The notes: generated by a model not told the origin, from the letters alone. Positions 17,455 to 26,848 are shown, counted from the stretch's first letter. The stretch is DNA of 64,000 nt from Paraburkholderia domus (GCF_905220705.1 NZ_CAJNAT010000006.1:186001-250000), one strand, 5' to 3'. Made by a program: numbers and translations.

Positions 17455-18894
17455 ATGACTCCAAAGCCTTCTTCGCGTTCTGCTTCCCCATCGGCGCGTC
17501 CGCGCGAATCCCGTCTGACGATGCTGCATCTTGCGCCGGAATCGCTCGGTTTCGCGCTCGACTGCGCGGGCCAGGCCGTCGGCGCCGTGCGCCTAGGCGC
17601 GGCTTTGCCGGCCGCGCTGCAATCCGTATTCGTACCCGCGCCTGAAGGCAGTGCCGCCGCTGCGCGCGGCGCAGTGCAGGACATCGCGTACCGCACCCTG
17701 CGGCGTCTGGCGACCGTGGAGTGGCTGATCGCGAAGCTGGTGAAGAAGGCGCCGCCGCCGCACGTCGGTCATGTGCTCGCCTGCGCGCTCGCCTTGCTCG
17801 TGGACGATGAAGCAAACGCCGCTTATGCGCCGTTCACGGTCGTCGATCAGGCGGTGAGCGCAATCGCCGCGCGTCGTGAATTCGCGTTCGCAAAGGGCCT
17901 CGTCAATGCCGTGCTACGCAATTTCCTGCGCGAGCGCGAGGCGCTGCTGAGCGCAGCGCAAGCCGACGAAGTCGCGCGCTGGAACTACCCGGCGTGGTGG
18001 ATCAATGCGGTCAAAGCCGCGTGGCCCGACGCATGGCAAGCGGTGCTCGCTTCGGGCAATACGCAAGGTCCGCTGACGCTGCGCGTGAACGCACGCCGCT
18101 CGACTGTCGATGCCTATTTGCAAGTGCTGCAGGACCATCACATCGCCGCGAGCAAAGTCAGCGAATACGCCGTCAAGCTCGCCACGCCGATGGCGGTCGA
18201 TCGCATCCCCGGCTTCAACGACGGCGTTGTGTCGGTGCAAGACGCCGGCGCACAGCTCGCCGCGCAGCTGCTCGGCGTGCGTGACGGCATGCGGGTGCTC
18301 GACGCGTGCGCGGCGCCTGGCGGTAAAACCGGCCACCTGCTCGAACTCGCCAATCTGCAGCTTGTGGCGCTCGAAAGCGATGCATCGCGCGCGCGTCGCA
18401 TCGGCGAAAACTTGCAGCGGCTCAAGCTCGAAGCGGAAGTGCGTATCGGCGACGCGGGGGCGCCCGCAAAATGGCATGACGACATCGACCAGCCGTTCGA
18501 TCGCATTCTCGCCGACGTGCCATGTTCGGCCTCGGGCATCGTACGGCGTCATCCCGATATTCGCTGGCTGCGCCGCGCGTCCGATATCCCCGCGCTGGTC
18601 ACCGAGCAGCGCCGCATTCTCGACGCGCTATGGCCGCTCGTGAAACCAGGCGGCGAGTTGCTCTACGTTACGTGTTCGATCTTCCCCGAAGAAGGCGAGT
18701 TGCAGGCGCAGTGGTTTGGAAACAAGTACCAGGATGCTGTACGATTGGACGCGCCGGGGCAGCTTTTGCCCTCAGTTGCCCGCGCGCCCGCCGACACATC
18801 GGCCGGTTCCCATGCCGGACACGCCACTGAAGATAGCACCGGCTCGAACTCAGACCACGACGGATTTTTCTACGCGCGCTTTCAGAAACGGTGA
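17455..18894 (+). CDS. rsmB: 16S rRNA (cytosine-967) methyltransferase RsmB
   Basis: About 479 residues. The N-terminal domain is the NusB-like RNA-binding fold (AVQDIAYRTLRRLATVEWL). The C-terminal Rossmann methyltransferase holds the SAM motif LDACAAPGGKTGHLLE and both family cysteines, in PCSASGIVRRHPDIRWL and TCSIFPEE. It makes m5C967 in 16S rRNA using SAM. Start is uncertain: ATG at 17455 (MTPKPSSR) or 17521 (MLHLAPES) are both possible and neither has a strong ribosome site. It overlaps the DUF4390 gene start by four bases. Confidence 0.93.
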   Translation: MTPKPSSRSASPSARPRESRLTMLHLAPESLGFALDCAGQAVGAVRLGAALPAALQSVFVPAPEGSAAAARGAVQDIAYRTLRRLATVEWLIAKLVKKAPPPHVGHVLACALALLVDDEANAAYAPFTVVDQAVSAIAARREFAFAKGLVNAVLRNFLREREALLSAAQADEVARWNYPAWWINAVKAAWPDAWQAVLASGNTQGPLTLRVNARRSTVDAYLQVLQDHHIAASKVSEYAVKLATPMAVDRIPGFNDGVVSVQDAGAQLAAQLLGVRDGMRVLDACAAPGGKTGHLLELANLQLVALESDASRARRIGENLQRLKLEAEVRIGDAGAPAKWHDDIDQPFDRILADVPCSASGIVRRHPDIRWLRRASDIPALVTEQRRILDALWPLVKPGGELLYVTCSIFPEEGELQAQWFGNKYQDAVRLDAPGQLLPSVARAPADTSAGSHAGHATEDSTGSNSDHDGFFYARFQKR

Positions 18895-19490
18895 CCATCA
18901 AACGCTTCTTCCCGCTTCGGCTCGCTGCCGTGCTCTGGATCGTGCTGGCCGTATGGCTTGCCGCACCGGGCGCGGCGTATGCCGATTCGATCGCGGTGCA
19001 GCGCGCCTCGCTGCAATCGGACAACACCGGCTGGAGCATCGACGCGCGTTTCGACTTCGACCTGAACAGCAATCTCGAAGACGCCGTCAACAAAGGCATT
19101 CCGCTGTATTTCACGACGGACTTCGAACTGAGCCGGCCGCGTTGGTACTGGTTCGACGAACAACCGGTGAGCGTGTCGCAGAGCATCCGCCTGTCGTTCC
19201 AGCCGCTCACGCGTGAGTACCGGGTGTCGAGCGTGTCGTCGGGTGGATTGCAGCTCGGCTTCACTACGCTGAAAGATGCGCTCGCCGTGATCAAGCACAT
19301 CACGTCGTGGCACGTGATCGACCGCAGTCAGGTGCATGTGGGGGAGACGTACAACGCATCGGTGCGCATGCAACTCGACATCGCGCTGATGCCCAAGCCG
19401 TTCCAGATCGACGCGGTGAACAACCGCGACTGGAGCCTTTCGTCGGAGTGGAAGCGCTTTACCTTCACGGTGACCGAACGTGCTAAATAG
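18891..19490 (+). CDS. DUF4390 domain-containing exported protein
   Basis: A 199-residue protein starting with GTG that overlaps the rsmB stop (GTGA). An N-terminal hydrophobic segment ending PGAAYADS near residues 15-32 looks like a cleavable signal peptide, so it is probably periplasmic. The remainder is beta-rich with the family's FDFDLNSNLEDAVNKGIPLY stretch. DUF4390 has no established function but is consistently encoded between rsmB and an NtrY-like kinase in betaproteobacteria, so a role in supplying or shaping the signal to that kinase is a reasonable guess. Confidence 0.85.
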   Translation: MTIKRFFPLRLAAVLWIVLAVWLAAPGAAYADSIAVQRASLQSDNTGWSIDARFDFDLNSNLEDAVNKGIPLYFTTDFELSRPRWYWFDEQPVSVSQSIRLSFQPLTREYRVSSVSSGGLQLGFTTLKDALAVIKHITSWHVIDRSQVHVGETYNASVRMQLDIALMPKPFQIDAVNNRDWSLSSEWKRFTFTVTERAK

Positions 19491-21894
19491 AGTGCGCCGA
19501 ACCACCAGTGTCAGCAGCATCGTCGTGCGCGTGCTGGTGACCACGGTCGCCGTGACGGCCGTACTGCTGCTCGTGCTGCTTGCAGCGGCGAGCGCGAATA
19601 CCGAATTTTTCGACCGCTATTACCAGTGGCTGTACGCGGCCAACCTCGTGGTCGCGATGATTTTTTTGCTGGTGGTGGCGACGCTCCTCATCATCATCAT
19701 TGCGCGGCTTAGAAAGGGTAAGTTCGGCACGCGGCTGTTAGCGAAACTCGCGTTCTTCATGGCGCTGGTCGGCGTGGTGCCAGGCGGCATCATTTACGTC
19801 GTCTCGTACCAGTTCGTGTCGCGCAGTATCGAGTCGTGGTTCGACGTCAATGTCGAAACCGCGTTGACCTCGGGCCTGAATCTCGGCCGCGGCATGCTCG
19901 ACGCGTCGCTGTCCGATCTGCAGACCAAGGGCCGCTTGATGTCCGAGCAGCTCGCGAGCGCCGATGCCGCCGGCACCACGCTCACGCTGCTGCGCTTGCG
20001 CGACCAGTTTGGCGTGCAGGACGCGACGATCGTCGAACCCACGCGCAGCATGTCGGGCGCGACACCGGACATGCACGTGGTTGCGCAGGCATCCGGCAAT
20101 TACGCGACGCTCTTGACGAGTGACTTGCCCACGCCGTTGATGATCGATCAGGCGCGTGGCCGCGGCTATGCGGCGATCGAGGGCGAAGTGGACGGCGATC
20201 CGAACGCGCATGGCGGCAAGGGTGCGCTGCGGCTGCGCGTCGTGCAGCGCATCCCCGATTCGAACGCGTCGCTGCTGCAGCCCACCGAACGCTTCCTGCA
20301 ACTCACGCAGCCGGTGTCGCCCTCGCTCGCGCGCAATGCCGATGCGGTGCAGCGCGCGTATCGCGAGTATCAGGAGAAGGCGCTGGGCCGCACCGGCTTG
20401 CGCAAGATGTATATCGGCACGCTGACGCTTGCGCTGTTCCTCGCCACCTTCATTGCGATGATGCTGGCGCTTGCGCTAGGCAATCAGCTTGCGCGGCCGT
20501 TGTTCCTGCTCGCGCAGGGCACCAAGGAAGTGACCGAGGGTGACTACACACCAAAGCGCGAAATCAAATCGCGCGACGAACTCGGCTTCCTCACGCAGTC
20601 GTTCAACGCGATGACGCGGCAGTTGTCCGAAGCGCGCGCGGCGGTCGAGAACAACCGCATCGCCCTCGAGCATTCCAAGGCTTATCTGGAAAGCATTCTC
20701 GCGAACCTGACCGCGGGCGTGTTCGTATTCGACCGGCAGTTCCGCCTCACCACCGCGAACCGCGGCGCTGAGCGCATCTTCCGTCAGCAGTTCCAGGAGG
20801 TGCTGGGTTCGGCGCTTGAGCAGATCGGCGTGTTGAGCGAATTCGGTGGGATGGTGCGCAAGGCCTTCGCCGATCGCGAGGCCGCGAGCGGCGACGGTCA
20901 CGACGATCGCGGCCACTGGCAGCAGCAGTTTTCGGTGCCGGTGCCGGGCGAGTCCGAGCCGCTTACCTTGCTCGTGCGCGGCGCGCGTCTTGTGTCGGCC
21001 ACTGACCGCGATGCGGAAGACATGCAGACCTCCGGCTACGTCGTTGTGTTCGACGATATTTCGGACGTGATCTCCGCGCAGCGTTCGATCGCCTGGGGCG
21101 AAGTCGCGCGGCGTCTCGCGCACGAGATCAAGAATCCGCTCACGCCGATTCAGCTGTCCGCCGAGCGTTTGCAGATGAAGCTCGCCGACAAGCTGTCGCC
21201 GTCCGATGCCGATGTGCTGAAGCGCGGCGCGACCACCATCGTCAATCAGGTCGCGGCGATGAAGCAGATGGTCGACAATTTCCGCGACTATGCGCGCACG
21301 CCCCCGGCGGTGCTCGCGCATCTGCAGTTGAACGAACTGGTCAGCGAAGTCCTCACCTTGTACGGTATCGAGGAAGGCAAGGGCGCGATTCAAGTGGAAC
21401 TCTCGGACTTGCCGGCGATTCGCGGCGACGCGACACAATTGCGACAGGTGATTCACAACCTGCTGCAGAATGCGCAGGATGCCGTGGCCGACGTCGAACA
21501 ACCGCGTGTGTTGCTCGAGACGAGGACAGTAGAATACGGAGACCCCGACGCGGAAGGCAAAGTCCACGTCGCGGTGCGTTTGACGGTATCGGATAACGGA
21601 TCGGGCTTCCCCGCGCGTATCCTCACACGTGCATTCGAACCTTACGTGACGACCAAGGCCAAAGGGACAGGTCTCGGTCTTGCGATGGTCAAGAAGATCG
21701 TCGACGAACACGGCGCGCGCATCGACATTCGCAACCGCATGAAAGCGGGCGATGTGATCGAAGGCGCGCAGATTTCGATCCTCTTCCTTCAACTGGCAGA
21801 CGATGCCGCGGCCCCTGGAGCAGGGGTGCGGCCGGCGCATGGCAATGCGTCGCAGGGAACGACAAAAGCAACAGTGCAGACAAGGGCAGCGTAA
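19480..21894 (+). CDS. ntrY: NtrY-like membrane sensor histidine kinase
   Basis: An 804-residue membrane kinase starting with GTG and overlapping the previous gene by 11 bases. Three N-terminal transmembrane segments span about residues 12-115, then a large extracytoplasmic sensor region, another membrane segment near 310-330, a HAMP domain, a PAS domain (LTAGVFVFDRQFRLTTANRG), the phosphoacceptor box AHEIKNPLTPIQ with His548, and an ATPase domain with the N box (NLLQNAQDA) and the G box TTKAKGTGLGLAMVKKIVDE. It should phosphorylate the adjacent regulator. In related bacteria NtrY/NtrX respond to nitrogen or respiratory state; the signal here is unknown. Confidence 0.88.
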   Translation: MLNRVRRTTSVSSIVVRVLVTTVAVTAVLLLVLLAAASANTEFFDRYYQWLYAANLVVAMIFLLVVATLLIIIIARLRKGKFGTRLLAKLAFFMALVGVVPGGIIYVVSYQFVSRSIESWFDVNVETALTSGLNLGRGMLDASLSDLQTKGRLMSEQLASADAAGTTLTLLRLRDQFGVQDATIVEPTRSMSGATPDMHVVAQASGNYATLLTSDLPTPLMIDQARGRGYAAIEGEVDGDPNAHGGKGALRLRVVQRIPDSNASLLQPTERFLQLTQPVSPSLARNADAVQRAYREYQEKALGRTGLRKMYIGTLTLALFLATFIAMMLALALGNQLARPLFLLAQGTKEVTEGDYTPKREIKSRDELGFLTQSFNAMTRQLSEARAAVENNRIALEHSKAYLESILANLTAGVFVFDRQFRLTTANRGAERIFRQQFQEVLGSALEQIGVLSEFGGMVRKAFADREAASGDGHDDRGHWQQQFSVPVPGESEPLTLLVRGARLVSATDRDAEDMQTSGYVVVFDDISDVISAQRSIAWGEVARRLAHEIKNPLTPIQLSAERLQMKLADKLSPSDADVLKRGATTIVNQVAAMKQMVDNFRDYARTPPAVLAHLQLNELVSEVLTLYGIEEGKGAIQVELSDLPAIRGDATQLRQVIHNLLQNAQDAVADVEQPRVLLETRTVEYGDPDAEGKVHVAVRLTVSDNGSGFPARILTRAFEPYVTTKAKGTGLGLAMVKKIVDEHGARIDIRNRMKAGDVIEGAQISILFLQLADDAAAPGAGVRPAHGNASQGTTKATVQTRAA

Positions 21895-22584
21895 ATGGCA
21901 ACCATCCTGGTGGTAGATGATGAAATGGGCATCCGGGAATTGCTCTCGGAGATCCTGAGCGACGAGGGGCATGTCGTGGAGGCTGCGGAAAACGCGCAGG
22001 AAGCGCGCGAGTTCCGTTTGCGCCAGGCGCCGGACCTGGTGCTGCTCGACATCTGGATGCCCGATACCGACGGCGTGACCTTGCTGAAGGAGTGGGCGGC
22101 GCAAGGGCAACTGACCATGCCGGTGATCATGATGTCCGGTCACGCAACCATCGATACAGCGGTCGAAGCGACGAAGATCGGCGCACTTAACTTCCTTGAG
22201 AAGCCGATTGCCTTGCAGAAGCTGCTGAAGGCAGTCGAGCAAGGCCTCGCCCGCGGCAATGCAGCGGGTGCGCCGGGTGGCGCGGTCGCCAAGCCGGTAT
22301 TGCCGATCAGCGCTTCCACAGTGGCATCGGCGGCTGCGTTGCCGATGCTGTCGTCGGATGGTATGGGCAGCGGCGCGTTGGCCGCGCAAACGGCGTCGAT
22401 CTCGTTCGACATCCCGTTGCGCGATGCGCGCGATGCGTTCGAGCGCGCTTACTTCGAATATCACCTCGCGCGTGAGAATGGCAGCATGACGCGCGTCGCG
22501 GAGAAGACCGGTCTGGAGCGCACGCACCTGTATCGCAAGCTCAAGCAGCTCGGTGTCGATCTCGGTAAGAACAAAGGGGAGTGA
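21895..22584 (+). CDS. NtrX-like response regulator lacking the AAA+ domain
   Basis: A 229-residue response regulator whose ATG directly follows the kinase stop codon. The receiver domain has the acidic pocket VVDDE and phosphoacceptor Asp52 (LLDIWMPD), with the conserved Lys in LEKPIAL. An Ala/Gly-rich linker (about residues 120-165) leads to a Fis-type helix-turn-helix (MTRVAEKTGLERTHLYRKLKQLG). Classical NtrX has a sigma54-activating AAA+ domain between these parts; here it is absent, so it must act on ordinary sigma70-type promoters or by repression. This short form is usual in betaproteobacteria next to NtrY-like kinases. Confidence 0.88.
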   Translation: MATILVVDDEMGIRELLSEILSDEGHVVEAAENAQEAREFRLRQAPDLVLLDIWMPDTDGVTLLKEWAAQGQLTMPVIMMSGHATIDTAVEATKIGALNFLEKPIALQKLLKAVEQGLARGNAAGAPGGAVAKPVLPISASTVASAAALPMLSSDGMGSGALAAQTASISFDIPLRDARDAFERAYFEYHLARENGSMTRVAEKTGLERTHLYRKLKQLGVDLGKNKGE

Positions 22585-22679
22585 ACGGCCGCGCAACGCG
22601 CGCAGGTTCGGCCCGGCAGATTTTTTCGAGAAGGGGCTTGCCGTGCTGCTGACCCTTTGATATCATTTCGTTCTTCGTT

Positions 22680-22755
22680 GGCCCGGTAGCTCAGTTGGTA
22701 GAGCAGCGGATTGAAAATCCGCGTGTCGATGGTTCGATTCCGTCCCAGGCCACCA
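22680..22755 (+). tRNA. tRNA-Phe (anticodon GAA)
   Basis: A 76-nt cloverleaf with encoded CCA. The acceptor strand GGCCCGG pairs with CCAGGCC apart from one C-A mismatch. The D arm is AGCTCAGTTGGTAGAGC, the anticodon loop TTGAAAA gives anticodon GAA, and the T loop holds GTTCGATTC. Confidence 0.97.
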
Positions 22756-22761
22756 GGATTC

Positions 22762-22792
22762 AGCCCCAGGAAATCGCAAGATTCCTGGGGCT
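22762..22792 (+). terminator. Terminator of tRNA-Phe
   Basis: AGCCCCAGGAA pairs perfectly with TTCCTGGGGCT around a 9-nt loop, followed by TTTCCTTTT. It starts six bases after the tRNA. From here to the queC start at 23195 I see no gene or convincing riboswitch. Confidence 0.88.
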
Positions 22793-23194
22793 TTTCCTTT
22801 TCTGATAGGCATTCGTTGCGGCATGGCTTGCTTGCCGCTGCGGCGGGGCGTGCTCGGCGGCATTGGGCATCGCGTGATAAAATCGCGCCAGTTCAAGGAC
22901 TTGCATGCGAGCGCGCAGTCGGCGTTCCACTGGCGCGTCACCGCTCCAAACACGTCTTTTCGTATTCTGAAGCGGGGCTTTTTGCACACTCTGCCGCAAT
23001 ACGGCAAGGTCGCAACAGGTGCCGAACCCTTCGCCCGACGATTAACGGTATAAGCGCCCAGCGACTCTGCATGCGGAAGGCGCGGCCTATACTGCTTTGG
23101 GCTGGCAGCAATGCCGGCACGCGTCGCGCCGCGTTGCTTGCATGGCGCACCTCGCGCAGCGCGACGTGACACTCATCATTCACGGAGTTTCACG

Positions 23195-23926
23195 GTGATC
23201 CGCAAAGACGCTAAACGTAGCGCTCTGGTGCTGTTTTCCGGCGGCCAGGATTCCGCCACGTGCCTTGCCTGGGCGCTCGAACGTTACGAAACGGTTGAGA
23301 CGTTAGGCTTCGATTACGGTCAGCGGCACCGGGTCGAACTCGAGTGCCGCGAAGGGTTTCGCCACGCTGTGACGCGGGCATTTCCGGCGTGGGCCGATCG
23401 CCTCGGCGAAGATCACATGATCGATCTGTCCGTGCTCGGCTCGATCAGCGATACCGCGATGACGCGCGAAATCGAGATCCACGCCACGGCGAACGGTTTG
23501 CCGAATACGTTCGTGCCAGGCCGCAATCTGATGTTCATGACGATCGCGGCAGCCATCGCCTATCGGCGCGGATTGCAGGTGCTGGTCGGCGGCATGTGCG
23601 AGACGGACTTCTCGGGCTACCCCGATTGCCGCGACGACACGATGAAGGCATTACAGGTCGCGCTGAACCTCGGCATGGACACGCGCTTCCTGCTCGAAAC
23701 GCCGCTGATGTGGCTCGACAAGGCCGACACGTGGCGTCTCGCGCACGAGTTGGGCGGCGACGAACTGGTTGAACTGGTGCGCGTCGAAACGCACACCTGC
23801 TATGTTGGCGAGCGCGCCGAACTGCATTCATGGGGTTTCGGTTGTGGCGAATGCCCGGCGTGCCGCTTGCGTAAGCGGGGTTATGAAGCGTATCTGGTCG
23901 GCGAAAAGGTGATCGAACCGGTCTGA
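23195..23926 (+). CDS. queC: 7-cyano-7-deazaguanine synthase QueC
   Basis: A 243-residue enzyme that converts 7-carboxy-7-deazaguanine to preQ0 with ATP and ammonia in queuosine biosynthesis. The PP-loop ATP-pyrophosphatase motif SGGQDSAT is at residues 15-22, and the C-terminal zinc site is [14 protein letters not shown]. The GTG at 23195 is chosen because GGAG lies upstream and the conserved region begins [14 protein letters not shown]. It heads a queC-queE-queD cluster. Confidence 0.96.
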   Translation: MIRKDAKRSALVLFSGGQDSATCLAWALERYETVETLGFDYGQRHRVELECREGFRHAVTRAFPAWADRLGEDHMIDLSVLGSISDTAMTREIEIHATANGLPNTFVPGRNLMFMTIAAAIAYRRGLQVLVGGMCETDFSGYPDCRDDTMKALQVALNLGMDTRFLLETPLMWLDKADTWRLAHELGGDELVELVRVETHTCYVGERAELHSWGFGCGECPACRLRKRGYEAYLVGEKVIEPV

Positions 23927-24014
23927 TGCTTATGGCCGTTTTACGCCGCTGGCGCACCGTGCGAACGGGCGCAGCACAGGCATTTATTTTCAGGAACACA
24001 AGGCAGAAAGCAGC

Positions 24015-24647
24015 ATGACTTACGCGGTCAAGGAAATCTTCTACACATTGCAGGGCGAGGGCGCGAATGCCGGGCGTCCGGCCGTGTTCTGCCGGTTCGC
24101 CGGCTGCAATCTGTGGTCGGGCCGCGAAGAAGATCGTGCGGAAGCTGTCTGCCAGTTCTGCGACACGGATTTTGTCGGGACTGACGGCGAGAACGGCGGC
24201 AAGTACCGCACGCCTGAAGAACTGGTGCAGATGATCGCGTCGCAATGGCCGGAAGGCGAGGGCGAGCGCTTCGTGGTGTGCACGGGTGGCGAACCGATGC
24301 TGCAAATCGACCAGCCGTTTGTCGACGCGCTGCATGCCGCCGGTTTCGAAATCGCCATCGAAACCAACGGCTCGCTCCCGGTGCTCGAGACGATCGACTG
24401 GATCTGCGTGAGCCCGAAGGCCGACGCGCCGCTCGTCGTCACCAAGGGCAACGAACTGAAGGTCGTGATTCCGCAGGACAACCAGCGTTTGTCCGAGTAT
24501 GCGAAGCTCGACTTCGAGTATTTCCTCGTCCAGCCGATGGACGGCCCGTCGCGCGACCTCAACACGAAGCTCGCGATCGACTGGTGCAAACGCCATCCGC
24601 AATGGCGCCTGTCGATGCAGACCCACAAGTATCTGAACATTCCCTGA
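24015..24647 (+). CDS. queE: 7-carboxy-7-deazaguanine synthase QueE
   Basis: A 210-residue radical SAM enzyme that contracts 6-carboxytetrahydropterin to 7-carboxy-7-deazaguanine. The N terminus EIFYTLQGEGANAGRPAVF is family-typical. The iron-sulfur cysteines have the expanded C-x14-C-x2-C spacing (CNLW... then CQFC) found in the betaproteobacterial QueE subgroup, rather than Cx3Cx2C. VCTGGEPMLQ is the usual glycine-rich SAM-binding strand. It lies between queC and queD. Confidence 0.95.
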   Translation: MTYAVKEIFYTLQGEGANAGRPAVFCRFAGCNLWSGREEDRAEAVCQFCDTDFVGTDGENGGKYRTPEELVQMIASQWPEGEGERFVVCTGGEPMLQIDQPFVDALHAAGFEIAIETNGSLPVLETIDWICVSPKADAPLVVTKGNELKVVIPQDNQRLSEYAKLDFEYFLVQPMDGPSRDLNTKLAIDWCKRHPQWRLSMQTHKYLNIP

Positions 24648-24653
24648 TTTGCC

Positions 24654-25100
24654 GTGCTGACGATTACACGAAAACTCGAATTCGACGCGGGCCACCGCAT
24701 CCCCGATCACCGCAGCCAGTGCCGTAATCTGCATGGCCATCGCTATGTGCTCGAAATCACGCTGCAAGGCGACCTGGTCGACACCGAAGGCGCGCCGGAT
24801 CGCGGCATGGTGATGGACTTTGCCGACGTGAAGTCGCTCGCGGTCGAGCATCTGGTCGACAAGTGGGACCACGCGTTCCTCGTCTACGAAGGTGACACGC
24901 AGGTGCGCGGCTTTCTGGAAACCATGGCCGGCCACAAGACGGTCGTGCTCGATCGCATCCCCACCGTTGAGAATCTCGCCGCCGTTGCGTTCGATATTCT
25001 TGCGAACGTTTACGACGCGCATTACGGCGTGAATCTGCGTCTGCACAAGGTGCGTCTGTTCGAGACGCCGAACTGCTGGGCCGACGTGGTCCGCGACTAA
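24654..25100 (+). CDS. queD: 6-carboxytetrahydropterin synthase QueD
   Basis: A 148-residue T-fold enzyme of the PTPS family that makes 6-carboxytetrahydropterin from dihydroneopterin triphosphate, the second step from GTP toward queuosine. The segment SQCRNLHGHRY carries the catalytic cysteine and the zinc-binding HGH; an earlier zinc ligand is in DAGHRIPDH. It starts with GTG six bases after the queE stop, so the two are translationally linked. Confidence 0.95.
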   Translation: MLTITRKLEFDAGHRIPDHRSQCRNLHGHRYVLEITLQGDLVDTEGAPDRGMVMDFADVKSLAVEHLVDKWDHAFLVYEGDTQVRGFLETMAGHKTVVLDRIPTVENLAAVAFDILANVYDAHYGVNLRLHKVRLFETPNCWADVVRD

Positions 25101-25328
25101 ACTCAGCGCCGCGCGACTCAATCCAGTCAACCAACCGCGCGGCCCAACCCCCGCGTTATTGTCACGGTATGATCGCTCCGATAACCACATGGAGCGAGAC
25201 ATGCCGGTCACCGCATTGCGTCGCAGCAAGCATTCAGGCCGTCACGGCCCAGGCGTTGGTCTGTTCCGCCGCGCCAGCGTCCTCAACCGTGTTTCAGGCG
25301 ATGGTTCCCATCGTCAGGGAGCGCGGCT

Positions 25329-26111
25329 GTGAGCACCTTCACGAATCCCCTCAAGCAACGTCTGAAAGAAGCCGATCCGCTGTTCGGCCTGTGGCTTTCG
25401 CTCGGCAGCGATTCTGCAGCCGAGGCGCTCGCGCACGCCGGTTTCGACTGGCTCCTGATTGACATGGAGCATGCGCCGAACGATAGCGGCGATGTCACGT
25501 CGCAATTGCGTGCGATTGCCGCCGCGCATCTGCCGAGCGAGCCGGTCGTGCGCGTGCCCGCCAGCGAGGCATGGCTCGTCAAGCGCGTACTGGACGCCGG
25601 CGCCCGAACGCTAATGTTCCCGAACATCGAAAGCGCGGAAGAGGCGGCACATGCCGTGCGTCTGACGCAGTATCCGACCGCTGAGTCGCTCGACGGCGAG
25701 CGCGGTGTCGCCGGCGCGGTGCGGGCGGCTTCGTACGGCATGCGGCGCGACTACGTGCAGACCGCCAACGCGCAAATCGCGACCATCGTGCAGATCGAGT
25801 CGGCGCGCGGCTTGCAGGAAGTCGAGAAGATCGCGGCGACGCCGGGCGTCGATTGCCTGTTCGTCGGACCGGCCGATCTGGCCGCGAGCCTTGGTCACCT
25901 CGGCGATTCGAAGCACGCCGATGTGCAAGCGGCAATGGCGCGCATTGTCAGCGCCGCCGACAAGGCCGGTATCGCCACCGGAATTTTTGCTATGGATGTC
26001 GCGAACGCAAAGCAGTCTCGCGATGCCGGTTTTCGTTTTATCGCCCTGGCCGCCGACGTCATGTGGATGTTGCGCGCAACCCGCCAGGCGTTGCAGGAGG
26101 TTAGAGCATGA
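25329..26111 (+). CDS. HpcH/HpaI-family aldolase
   Basis: A 260-residue class II (metal-dependent) aldolase of the HpcH/HpaI type, which splits 2-keto-3-deoxy acids to pyruvate and an aldehyde. Family hallmarks are GLWLSLGSDSAAEALAHAGF, WLLIDMEHAPND, LMFPNIESAEEA, IVQIESARGL and LFVGPADLAASLG; the metal-binding Glu and Asp are in the last two. The GTG start has GGAG seven bases upstream. Whether the substrate is 4-hydroxy-2-oxoheptanedioate or a sugar-acid derivative cannot be decided. Its stop overlaps the next gene's ATG by four bases. Confidence 0.9.
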   Translation: MSTFTNPLKQRLKEADPLFGLWLSLGSDSAAEALAHAGFDWLLIDMEHAPNDSGDVTSQLRAIAAAHLPSEPVVRVPASEAWLVKRVLDAGARTLMFPNIESAEEAAHAVRLTQYPTAESLDGERGVAGAVRAASYGMRRDYVQTANAQIATIVQIESARGLQEVEKIAATPGVDCLFVGPADLAASLGHLGDSKHADVQAAMARIVSAADKAGIATGIFAMDVANAKQSRDAGFRFIALAADVMWMLRATRQALQEVRA

Positions 26112-26812
26112 AGGGGATGGTGCAGTGCGTCGCGGTGCGTCTGGCGGTCGCGGCGGTTTTGATGGCGAATGTGACGGCGTATGCGCAGGACAACCGGGCC
26201 GCGAAGTCGAACGATCCGGAGACACAAACCGCAGTCGCCGATTACAACGCCGGCAATCTGGGCGCGGCGCTTGCCGAGTTCCGTAAAGCCGCAGAGCACG
26301 GCAGCCGGCTTGCCGAGTTCAACTACGCGATGATGCTGCTCAACGGTGAAGGCACCACAGCCAATGTCGACGAAGGCAAGAAGTGGCTGCGCAAAGCCGC
26401 CGACGCCAACATGTCGCACGCGCAGTATGTGTACGGCAAGATGTATGACGACGGTGAGTTCGTTGGGCGTGATCCGGTCGAGGCGCACCGGTGGTTCCTG
26501 AAGGCCGCGCAGCAGGGGCATGTGCAGGCGGAACTCGCGCTGGCCAACCAGTTCCTCGATGGTCGCGGCACGGCTCGCGATAACCAGCAGGCTTTCGTCT
26601 GGTACAAGAAGGCCGCGCAAGGCGGCGACATGACCGCGCAGTACGTGACCGGCTCGTTCTATGAGCGCGGTGGCGACGGCGTGGACAAGAACCTGAACGT
26701 GGCGCGCGCGTACTACGCGGCAGCGGCGGCACAGGGCGATCCGGCGGCAAAACTCAAGTATCAGCAACTGAGCGCGCAATTGCGGGATCAGAAGGAAGTG
26801 AAACCGCAGTAA
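26108..26812 (+). CDS. Sel1-repeat exported protein
   Basis: A 234-residue protein with an N-terminal signal peptide (hydrophobic core to about residue 23, ending VTAYAQD) followed by four to five Sel1-like alpha-alpha repeats of ~36 residues, seen as A-x-x-x-F-R-K-A-A-x-x-G and WLRKAADANMSHAQY, WFLKAAQQGHVQAEL, WYKKAAQGGDMTAQY. Such repeats mediate protein contacts, often in the periplasm. It overlaps the aldolase stop codon (ATGA), implying coupled translation, but a functional link to the aldolase is not evident. A terminator follows. Confidence 0.88.
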   Translation: MKGMVQCVAVRLAVAAVLMANVTAYAQDNRAAKSNDPETQTAVADYNAGNLGAALAEFRKAAEHGSRLAEFNYAMMLLNGEGTTANVDEGKKWLRKAADANMSHAQYVYGKMYDDGEFVGRDPVEAHRWFLKAAQQGHVQAELALANQFLDGRGTARDNQQAFVWYKKAAQGGDMTAQYVTGSFYERGGDGVDKNLNVARAYYAAAAAQGDPAAKLKYQQLSAQLRDQKEVKPQ

Positions 26813-26816
26813 ACGA

Positions 26817-26848
26817 AAAAGGGGCGCTCCCGACGGTGCGCCCCTTTT
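26817..26848. terminator. Bidirectional terminator between the Sel1 and rodA genes
   Basis: AAAAGGGGCGC pairs with GCGCCCCTTTT around a 10-nt loop. A-run and T-run on the two flanks allow use by both the Sel1-repeat gene (plus) and rodA (minus). Confidence 0.9.

Noticed and set aside
20476..22596. 706-residue open frame antisense to ntrY and ntrX
   Set aside because: It is the Arg/His-rich mirror of real genes in high-GC DNA; the plus-strand frames have complete kinase and receiver motifs.
22800..23194. preQ1 riboswitch before queC
   Set aside because: No compact hairpin followed by an A-rich tail and a pairing C-U segment resembling preQ1-I or preQ1-II could be recognised in this gap.
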